Shown here: in pieces, positions 7,763 through 15,500 of the stretch
How the letters are laid out: every line of letters begins with the position of its first letter
Numbering within the stretch: the first letter of the stretch is position 1
Assembly (NCBI GenBank): GCA_944322785.1
Contig: CALUPW010000011.1
Span: 1 to 64,000 of the forward strand
From: Candidatus Gastranaerophilales bacterium
GTDB lineage: Bacteria; Cyanobacteriota; Vampirovibrionia; Gastranaerophilales; Gastranaerophilaceae
DNA: 64,000 nucleotides
Reading direction: 5' to 3'
The notes under the pieces: model-generated
The model's database searches: none
Told to the model about the DNA's origin: nothing
Seen by the model: only the letters and a program-made list of their open reading frames with translations
Program-made: the position numbers and the translations under genes

Positions 7763-8160
7763 ATATTCAGTTTAATAAGCAATCTGTTTAAAATACATGC
7801 AAATACAAGCCAGAAAAGATACGGAAGCTGTAAAAGTCCTGCAAGAAATGAAAGTTTGAAAAAATAAATTATCATTAAAAATACAATAATAGTTAAAATT
7901 ACAGCTGTAACAAATGCTTTTTTAAGGTCGTGTTCTTTAAAGAAAACTTTAGTCCAGAAGATGTTAAGGAAAAGCTGGACAAAAAATATGGCAATTGCTG
8001 CATATTTAATGGCGGAAGTTTCTTGAAAGAGAATTATAATAAAAGAAGCCGCCATAAGAAGAAATAAAACAGACCAGATGTATTTGAAAATCCATTTGGG
8101 CGGTTGTATAAGAGGTTTTTCCATTTTGTTTATGAAATCATCATCATAAAAGTAAAACAT
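7744..8160 (-). CDS. TspO/MBR-family membrane protein, short N-terminus
   Basis: A small integral membrane protein of the tryptophan-rich sensory protein / translocator family, whose members bind porphyrins and sterols. Family signs are KP-x3-PPKW-x-F-x-x-IWSVLF-x-LM, then N-x-FWTKVFF, and near the end the LLQLPYLFWLVFACILN helix. Four hydrophobic helices are visible after the KP/PPKW motif. The usual first helix before that motif is replaced by a short polar Tyr/Asp-rich stretch. The start is uncertain: an in-frame GTG at 8202 and ATGs at 8160 and 8124 all lack a clear ribosome site. I give the ATG at 8160. Confidence 0.75.
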   Translation of the reverse strand: MFYFYDDDFINKMEKPLIQPPKWIFKYIWSVLFLLMAASFIIILFQETSAIKYAAIAIFFVQLFLNIFWTKVFFKEHDLKKAFVTAVILTIIVFLMIIYFFKLSFLAGLLQLPYLFWLVFACILNRLLIKLNIKKTDL

Positions 8161-8292
8161 AATTTTATGATATCCGGTGTTAATATAAAAAATATTCGGC
8201 ACCGGAGTAAATAATACGAATAATTTAAAAATGTTATAAATAATATATATTTGGGTATATATAATAATATATAATAATTGGAGTAGAGTTTT

Positions 8293-8601
8293 ATGTCAGT
8301 TAATTCAATATCATCATCGTTTGCCTTTTCGTCAGCCGGTATGACAATTGATGCTGAATATCAAAGAATAATAAGAGCCTTGCAGGCTTATGGTATAGCG
8401 CCGACCGGCGACAAATCAGCAGACAAAGCAAAACTTCAAAAAATTGAAGCCGCAAAAGAAAATAAGGATGCACAGTTTGCCAACTCATATAAATCCGGAG
8501 AAAATCCCCAAAAAACCGAAACCATATCATCATTTACTGATACTGGAAGCGGAACAGATCAGATGGCAATGTTAAATAAATTGAAGCTGGGATTATTATA
8601 A
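8293..8601 (+). CDS. Unrecognised 102-residue protein
   Basis: A small soluble protein with a GGAG ribosome site nine bases before the ATG. The N-terminus is Ser-rich (MSVNSISSSFAFSSAG), followed by a helical segment (EYQRIIRALQAYGI) and a polar, probably disordered tail. There is no signal peptide, membrane helix or catalytic motif. It lies 38 bases upstream of the gene at 8640 in the same direction, so the two are probably co-transcribed. Function unknown. Confidence 0.7.
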   Translation: MSVNSISSSFAFSSAGMTIDAEYQRIIRALQAYGIAPTGDKSADKAKLQKIEAAKENKDAQFANSYKSGENPQKTETISSFTDTGSGTDQMAMLNKLKLGLL

Positions 8602-8639
8602 AAAGGCAAAAATTTTTAAGGTTTGGTTTTAAAGGTAAT

Positions 8640-9221
8640 ATGGAAAAAGATATAACATTTACCTCAACGATAAGACCTGTTAAAAAGGCACTTTTTGATA
8701 AAATTCGTATAACAATTCCTGATAACAAATTTGTGGATTACCCTTGGACGTGTAAAGAAAGTGTTCGTGGAAAAAGTGCATGTACAACAAATATTCGGGA
8801 TTGTACAATGTGCGGAATTACTGACGGGCAGGATGTTTTTATGATGCATATTTGTCCGACACAGGATGCAAATTCCAATTTTTTAAAGATAAAAGATTTC
8901 ATTTTAAAAAGGGTGAATTTTAAAAAAGAAAACTTAAGTGCGTTTGTTCTCGGCGCAAAAGAGTTTCCGGATGACAGCAGGAGTTCAAAACTATTTGATA
9001 AATTTGTAAATTTCTTAAAGTCAAAAGGGGTGCCTGTAACAAGTATTAAGGGCGATGATGTTGATGAACCGGTGGATGTACTTTACAAAAGCAAAAATGA
9101 TGAATGGTTAATCAGCAGCTACTATCTTGACAGATTTATCGGAAAAGAACCGCCTGAAAAAGTATTAAAACGTATATTTCCGCATATAGAACTTGCAGAA
9201 GATGATATAATAACTGATTGA
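8640..9221 (+). CDS. Unrecognised 193-residue protein with a clustered Cys/His motif
   Basis: No family is recognised with confidence. The central segment (residues about 38-73) holds Cys residues in C-x9-C-x6-C-x2-C order, followed by GITDG-x5-MMHICP. A Cys followed after 14-17 residues by a His in a small beta-rich protein recalls the Cys-His pair of CheD-like deamidases, whose motif is GSC followed by MAH. The likeness is to the pattern only. A metal-binding site is the alternative. AAGG precedes the ATG. It follows the 102-residue gene in a likely two-gene operon. Confidence 0.65.
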   Translation: MEKDITFTSTIRPVKKALFDKIRITIPDNKFVDYPWTCKESVRGKSACTTNIRDCTMCGITDGQDVFMMHICPTQDANSNFLKIKDFILKRVNFKKENLSAFVLGAKEFPDDSRSSKLFDKFVNFLKSKGVPVTSIKGDDVDEPVDVLYKSKNDEWLISSYYLDRFIGKEPPEKVLKRIFPHIELAEDDIITD

Positions 9222-9379
9222 AACTGTTTGTAACGAAATGTAAACTTGAGTTTTAAAAGCCTGAAACCAGTCCTGCTTTATAGGATAGATGCAACTCTGA
9301 CATTTAAATATTAATAACAAATGGGCAATTCTTTATCGAAAAATACTTTATATAAGTATAGGGGAAATTAAAGATATTT

Positions 9380-10240
9380 ATGTTACTTGGGAAAATAGGA
9401 ACAACTATAGGTAAAGAAATTGTTGCCTGGACAAAAACAGGCAAAAGTTTGCTTGCTACAAGACCTGTAAAAGTTAATACGGCTGGGTTAAGACTAGCAC
9501 CTCAACTAGAGAGTGATGTTGTCAATTTTAGTTCCTCAAAAATTAATAATAAACATGTTTTATTGCAAAGATTAACTCCTATGTTTGAAAGTATAAAAAA
9601 CAAAAATGGTAAAGAATTTGTTGACACAGCTTATCAATCTATGGTAAAACTGTTTGATTTACAAGGCATTGCACCAGAACAAATCATCGGTGTAAATAAA
9701 AAATGGTTTAGTGGAGGATTTGATCCATTACAGAATACAATTAAATATTCAGAAAGATTATCAAAAGAAGATATCATAAATCTTATCGCTCATGAATTAA
9801 CTCATTGCAAGCAAACTGTAACTATATTAAGAACAGAAGGTCTTGGAGCTATGGAATATGCAAAAGCATTGGCTGAAAATGTTACTAGAAATGATGTTAA
9901 ATTCTTTCAAGGAAGATTTTCTAGTTCCTATTTACGAGGTGAACTGGAGCGAGCAAAATATCATGGGTATGAAGAACGTTTTTTACAAGAATTTATAGAT
10001 ATGGATACAAGAAAATTCTTGTCGATGATAGAGAGCAATTTTGCACACATACTTGAATTACCTAAAATAAAAGCTAATTCTCCAGAAGGAATAAAGGCAT
10101 TAGAGTATCTAGAAGGACAACGTACTTATGAATTTATTCCAATTATTGGTGGTGATAAATATAAAAATAATGTTTTAGAAAAAGAAGCCTATGAAATTGG
10201 TGACACTATTGAAAAATTATATCGAGAATTTTGTGCTTAA
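9380..10240 (+). CDS. Putative zinc metallopeptidase, HELTH motif
   Basis: A 286-residue protein with a clear zincin motif, LIAHELTHCKQ, at about residue 138, preceded by NTIKYSERLSKEDII, the strand-plus-helix that normally leads into HExxH. A Glu in the C-terminal LEKEAYEIGDT is a candidate third zinc ligand, as in DUF4157-like and other gluzincin-type domains. There is no signal peptide. The start has only a weak ribosome site (AGGGGAAA is 15 bases away). By eye the gene is richer in A+T, with more CTA, GGA and AGA codons than its neighbours. Together with the palindromic element just downstream this hints at horizontal acquisition. Substrate unknown. Confidence 0.75.
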   Translation: MLLGKIGTTIGKEIVAWTKTGKSLLATRPVKVNTAGLRLAPQLESDVVNFSSSKINNKHVLLQRLTPMFESIKNKNGKEFVDTAYQSMVKLFDLQGIAPEQIIGVNKKWFSGGFDPLQNTIKYSERLSKEDIINLIAHELTHCKQTVTILRTEGLGAMEYAKALAENVTRNDVKFFQGRFSSSYLRGELERAKYHGYEERFLQEFIDMDTRKFLSMIESNFAHILELPKIKANSPEGIKALEYLEGQRTYEFIPIIGGDKYKNNVLEKEAYEIGDTIEKLYREFCA

Positions 10241-10642
10241 CGAATAAACTAACAGTAAATAGGTCGGATTTACCTAAAGTGTACCCACTAAAACGAAATC
10301 AATCAGTAGGACGATTCTAAAGATAGCATGTAGGTTGGGCTTTCAGCCCAACAAGGATTAATAGGACATTAATTGGACTCTGGAATTTTCTTTAGTTTTG
10401 TAATTTTATATCCTAATAAAGTCCAATTTCGTCCGATTTGATTTTTTATAATCAAGCAACTTCCAACCTGTACAAATTGGCTCAAAGTCCTACTGTTATA
10501 AGATCCTGAAACAAGTTCAGAGCCTGCCCTGAATTTATTTCATGGATGACATTGTGAAATTTTACATCCAAGCAAATCGGACTAAAAAATACAAACTTTT
10601 CAACCTAACAAAAAAGTTAAAATCTAATCAACACAAAAATAA
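10241..10642. repeat. Gene-free stretch with an imperfect ~195-bp palindromic element
   Basis: Outer arms CAGTAGGAC (10304-10312) and GTCCTACTG (about 10487-10495) are inverted. Inside them, GGACATTAATTGGACT (10364-10379) matches the inverse of AGTCCAATTTCGTCC (about 10420-10434) imperfectly, and AGGTTGG/CCAACCT also pair. A separate small hairpin, GTTGGGCT/AGCCCAAC, lies at 10333-10351. Directly after, 10504-10519 carries the palindrome CTGAA-acaag-TTCAG of a common dispersed repeat type. No gene is seen; the frame 10542-10823 is an artefact of the tRNA. A MITE-like or hairpin repeat is the likeliest reading. Confidence 0.45.
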
Positions 10643-10714
<72 letters not shown>

Positions 10715-10812
10715 GAATATTCAATTGCCAAAAGTCAAATGTTTTTTCCCTCTAAAACTACTTATAAAAAACAAGTTTGACCTTTTTAAATTACCAGAAA
10801 AAATAATAAAAA

Positions 10813-11838
10813 TCAAGCATTGATTTTTATTTTGTCATTAAAAAATGTCTGGTTTGCACCTATAACTTTTCCGCAAATATCTGAATTTATCTTACAGTTA
10901 GATGCAATTACACAGTCTTTTACCGTAATATTATCCGCCAGAGTTACATTGTTCCATATAATACTGTCAGTGATTTTAACATTTTTGCCGATTTTGCAGT
11001 TATCTCCGATTGTTGAAACCCCTTTAAATTCCATGTCATCAGGTATTTCAGTATTTCCTGCAATGTATTTTCCGCTTTGTGTTTTAACGATTTCGGAATG
11101 TTTAAAATCGCACAATCCGTCAAACAAATCTTTTGTGGATTGTTTATACTGTTCCATTGTGCCTATATCAGTCCAGTAATCCGTGATTTCAAATGTATTT
11201 ATCCCGCATTCAACAAGCAGTTTCGGAAATACATTTTTTGCAAAATCAAAGAATGTATTCTCCGGTATGTAGTCAAAAATTTCGTAGTTAAAAATATAAA
11301 TTCCCGTGTTGATATAATTGCTTTTGGCATCTTCAACCGAAGGCTTTTCCTGAAATTCTTTGATAAATCCGTCAGAATTTGTAACTACAACTCCGAAATG
11401 AGAAACGTATTCATGCGGAATTTTTTTTATTCCGATTGATGCAATTGCACCGCTTTTAATATGACTTTCTATTCCCTTTTTTAAATCCGCATTTGTCAAA
11501 CCGTCGCCGGACAGAACAAGAAAAGTATCGCCTTTTTCAAAAAAATGCTGACACTTTTTTACTCCTCCTGCCGTGCCTGACAAAGTTTGTTCTTTTACAT
11601 AATTAAAATTGATGCCGATATTATTGTTTTTATAACGTTTGATTATTTCATCCGCCATATAATATGTGTTGCAGATTACATCATTAATATTAAGAGCATG
11701 AAGCTTTTCCAAAAGAATATCCATAACAGGACGATTAGCGACTGTTATTAAAGGTTTTGGAACAGATAATGTTAAAGGTTCAAGTCTTGAACCAACACCT
11801 GCTGCCATAATCATTGCTTTTTTTACTGACTTACTCAT
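10813..11838 (-). CDS. NDP-sugar pyrophosphorylase (mannose-1-phosphate guanylyltransferase-like)
   Basis: Cytosolic nucleotidyltransferase that activates a sugar-1-phosphate to an NDP-sugar. The N-terminal signature AAGVGSRLEPLTLSVPKPL (residues about 12-30) is the nucleotide-binding loop and catalytic Lys. LSGDGLTNADL holds the metal-binding Asp, and FQEKP near residue 150 is the sugar-binding stretch. The C-terminal quarter reads as hexapeptide left-handed beta-helix repeats (IGDNCKIGKNVKI and following). The 341-residue length fits the family. GDP-mannose or dTDP/UDP-glucose products cannot be told apart. AAAGGGG precedes the ATG. It could feed the exopolysaccharide locus at 53-62 kb. Confidence 0.85.
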   Translation of the reverse strand: MSKSVKKAMIMAAGVGSRLEPLTLSVPKPLITVANRPVMDILLEKLHALNINDVICNTYYMADEIIKRYKNNNIGINFNYVKEQTLSGTAGGVKKCQHFFEKGDTFLVLSGDGLTNADLKKGIESHIKSGAIASIGIKKIPHEYVSHFGVVVTNSDGFIKEFQEKPSVEDAKSNYINTGIYIFNYEIFDYIPENTFFDFAKNVFPKLLVECGINTFEITDYWTDIGTMEQYKQSTKDLFDGLCDFKHSEIVKTQSGKYIAGNTEIPDDMEFKGVSTIGDNCKIGKNVKITDSIIWNNVTLADNITVKDCVIASNCKINSDICGKVIGANQTFFNDKIKINA

Positions 11839-11978
11839 TTCACACCCCTTTAAAAATCATTAAGAAAATTTTTGCATAAAAACAGTTAAATGTAAATATA
11901 ATTAAAACTTTTATTACGCAGGTGAATATAATATAATTACTTTTTGCAGTAAGAGATAATCCCGATTTTTTATATTAC

Positions 11979-12007
11979 TTGCTTTTTGATTGTTTAGATG
12001 ATAGATT
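11979..12007 (+). promoter_or_regulatory. Promoter of tRNA-Lys
   Basis: TTGCTT (11979-11984) and TAGATT (12002-12007) are separated by 17 bases and end 20 bases before the mature 5' end of the tRNA, which fits a short 5' leader. Confidence 0.5.
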
Positions 12008-12027
12008 AAAAAAGAAATGTAATGAAC

Positions 12028-12099
12028 GGGTGCGTGGCGCAGTGGTAGCGCAGTTGACTCTTAATCAATTGGTCGTGGGTTCGAATCCCACTGCACCCA
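12028..12099 (+). tRNA. tRNA-Lys (CTT)
   Basis: The acceptor GGGTGCG pairs with TGCACCC (last pair G-T), with discriminator A. The anticodon arm GTTGA/TCAAT carries the loop CTCTTAA, so the anticodon is CTT. The D arm (GCGCAGTGGTAGCGC) and T arm are identical or nearly identical to those of the tRNA at 10643-10714. A T-rich run follows directly and could end the transcript. CCA is not encoded. Confidence 0.93.
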
Positions 12100-12107
12100 G
12101 TTTTTAT

Positions 12108-12530
12108 TTAAGCATCCTCTAAATCACGGGCGAGTTTTTTGAATATTTTGGGCAGTTTTTCCAGAAATTCTTCATCGTTTAACGCATTAAAGATATCGTT
12201 TTTTGAGCCTGTTGCAAGAAGAATTTGAGATTTGTAGGGATGCGGAAGGTTATAGGCTTGTGCTGTCAAATTGCGAAGTTTTTCATGTCCGTCAATGTTT
12301 TTTGAGGGTTTGTTGATTTCAAGAACAAAATTCGTTACAGAAAGTTTTTTGTCAGGATTTAAAAATTCCTCACGAACAGGTCTGAAATCTCCGTATTCAG
12401 GGATTTCTCTATCTCTGTTCTTTAATTTTTTGACAATCATTTTAATATTTTCATCCAATGAAAGCATTGTCGTCTTTCCTTTTATTTTTAATCTTTTTGC
12501 TGCCGGATTTATGAAATTAATTTTGTCCAT
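12108..12530 (-). CDS. Unrecognised 140-residue protein downstream of the 1759-aa gene
   Basis: The start at 12530 is chosen because GAGG lies just before it; the upstream in-frame frame has no ribosome site. The product is basic at the N-terminus and amphipathic, with no signal peptide, membrane helix or known motif. The stretch EYGDFRPVREEFLNPDKKLSV and a Leu-rich C-terminal helical tail are its only distinctive parts. It lies 54 bases after the stop of the giant gene at 12585 on the same strand, so it is probably in the same operon. If the large protein is a toxin, this could be its immunity or adaptor protein, which is pure inference from position. Confidence 0.7.
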   Translation of the reverse strand: MDKINFINPAAKRLKIKGKTTMLSLDENIKMIVKKLKNRDREIPEYGDFRPVREEFLNPDKKLSVTNFVLEINKPSKNIDGHEKLRNLTAQAYNLPHPYKSQILLATGSKNDIFNALNDEEFLEKLPKIFKKLARDLEDA

Positions 12531-12584
12531 TTTAACCTCGTTTCTATTATATAAGATTTTGTATATTTTAACAAGCAAGTTGTT

Positions 12585-15500
12585 TTATAAATTGGAGTCA
12601 GGATAATCATAAGGATAGATTTCATCAAGTTCATCCGCTCGGGTTCCGCCTTCAAGAATTTGTGTTTTCGCACGATTTGAATCGGAGTATATTTTACGTT
12701 CAAGCTCATTTTTTGCAAGATAGCCTGATTTTTTGCCTTTTTTAACTTGTTCTGCATAATCATGCAGAAGCTCAAGGTTTTGGGCTTTTAATCTGATATC
12801 AAATTTGTCCGGTAGAACAGGTTCTGAGCTTTCAAAACCCAGTTCAAGTTTTCTTAAATGAAGATAATAGTCGGTCAGATAATTGTTGTAGTCGTTAAAA
12901 TCTTCAGCTGACATGTTTTCCTCGGACAAAAGTTCCTTAATCGGGGCGTAAAACTCTGCAAGTTCCGGATTGCCAGATGAAATGTCTTTGCCGGTTCGTA
13001 AATCATACGGAACGTGTTCGGCTTCACCAAAAACGTTTACTTTATCGCCACGAAGCTGCCATTCAAAAACCTGTCCGTCCTTTGTTTCAAAATTCATTTG
13101 AAGAGCAGTGTAACCGGAATCCCGGACTTTTGTCGTTGCCTTTTTGTTGTTTTCTTTAATTTCGGATGAACTGTAATGGGCATCATCTTCATCTATTCGG
13201 GTTACGATACTGAAATCATAGATGTTGTTATTGGCTGCATGGCGTTGGATTTCTTCAAGCTGACGTTCGGAAAAATACGGGATACCGTCTTTTCCCATAT
13301 AGTTGTTTATGCGTGTAATTTTTGTATCAATTTCGCCTTTTGCATATTTTGTAATCATTTCTTTGATATTATCGACCATAGGCTCTGATTGAAGTTCTGC
13401 AGCACGAAGCATAGCCCCGTGTTCATCACCGGCTTTTAATAATCTTTGTACATCGGGATGATTGGTGTAATTGCTGCTTTTTAAAAGTGTTCTTACGCCG
13501 ATTGCATCTTTTACGCTGTCGACCGCATCTTTAATTGATGGTGTTTTCTCTGCTTTCTCTTTAAAATAATTTGCAAGTTTATCAAAAAGACTGGATTCGC
13601 CTTTCGTCCTGTGCGTCAGCGTTGCAGGCGTACCGAGTTTCATGTCGTACATAAATTTGACTATTTCATCTTCAACAGCAAGAGCCTGATTACGGATTCC
13701 TTTTACATGTTCGTTCAGAATTTTTTTGCCTTCCGGAGTTATTTGATAACTGTCACCGTTTTGATGGCAGATGGTGTTAAAGTCGTGGATTTTGTGTTTA
13801 TCCCAGTAACTGAAATCTTTCATTTTCAGCTGCCATTCCGGCATGCCGAAATCTAAAAGTATTTGTTTAAATTCCGGTGAATATTTGCTCATATCGCCTT
13901 CTGCCGCAACCGCAATAAATTCTTTTGTGTTGTTATATGCATAAGGAATATGCATTTCCGGTATTCCGGCATTTCTGAATTCATCTTTAAAAAGACATTT
14001 CTCATAAATTGGTTTGCCGTTTGCATCATGAGGCATTATTTCATCAAGATTGTATTTCGGGTCAATATTTACCCCTTTTTTCAAATCATTGGCATGCGTT
14101 AATTCATGGCGTATAGCATAAGCCATATTGTCATAGTTAAGTCCGTCAAGTGCAATTGTTCTTTCATAATCGTTTTGATAACCTATAGCTCTGCTCTGTC
14201 CGTGGGCACTTGTGTCGTCAATGTAATTTCTTTTAGCTTTTGAAAAGTCAAAGACTGCTGGAAAATTTGCTTCGCCGCCGCTTATTTTTTTCCATTCAGC
14301 AAGTTCGGCATCAAGGTATTCAAGCGCTTCAATTTCACTGTCTGAAGATAGGAATACTTTTGTTCCGTATTTTTCGTTGATTTTTTCACATTTGGCTTTT
14401 AAATCAGGCGAAATATGCGATTGATTAAGATAATATTCATTATAAAAATAATTGCACAGTCTGCTTTCGGGGTTTTGCTGTACAAAAGCCCGCAGTCTGT
14501 CGATTTTAGCCTCATTAATAAAATCTACAAAATCTTTATCATCAAGTTTTATATTTCCGTCTTGTATTGCCGCTGCAAATTTCTTTGCTTTTTCGGGGTT
14601 TGATTGAAGAAGAAATTTATAGTATTCACGAAATCTGGGCATATCATATTTATCGCCTATATAATTGTATTTCCCGTTAAAGGTGTTATATACGCCAATT
14701 ACATCTTCAACCTTTATAGACGGAAGTTCGTTATTAATCAGACTTTGTACTATTAAATTTTTTAATTTTTCGTCATCTATATTTAGACAATCTTCTTCAA
14801 TTTGCAAAAGCCGTTTCCCTTGAATTTTTAAAACAACAGGGTCAGGCATGTCTTTTGTTATTTTTTGAAGAGATAATTTAAAGGTTTCATCTTTAAAATC
14901 AAAGCTGTCTATTATTTGATTGTATTTATTTTGTAGTTTCGTTTCAAAATCTTTAACAGTAAGGGAAGGATTATTTTTAATTTCTTCTGTTAATATCCCG
15001 CTGAGGTTAGGATATTTTTCAAAATATTCAATAACTCCGCCGTCGAGTTTCCCGTCAGCTTTTATAAAATCATTTAAAGAATACTTGTCTTTTGAGGAAT
15101 AAATGTCAATTGAAGTTATACAATTTAAAAGTCTAGCATTTGCAATGAATTTTCCGTCTTTAGCTTTTGCATTTAAAAGTTTTGTCAAATTATCAATATC
15201 TTTTTCATCATAGTTTCTTGCCAGTACGATTATGTTATCAATATTTAATACTGGATTGTTATTTGTTTTTTGTAGTTCCAGCAAAGATTCTACAACTTTT
15301 AAATTTGCGCTCATCGGCTGAATTCTCTTATCTGCCGGAATTCTTGCGTCAATAAGTCGTAAAGAATCCTTTTCGCTTTCTGCTAAAATAATTTTTTCAA
15401 AAAGCGGCAGGTTGTTTTTATCTGCGGATAGAATGTTACTTAGTGTATAGATTACATCATCGTCATATATGAATTTATCATTCTGAAGTTTGTTATAAAT

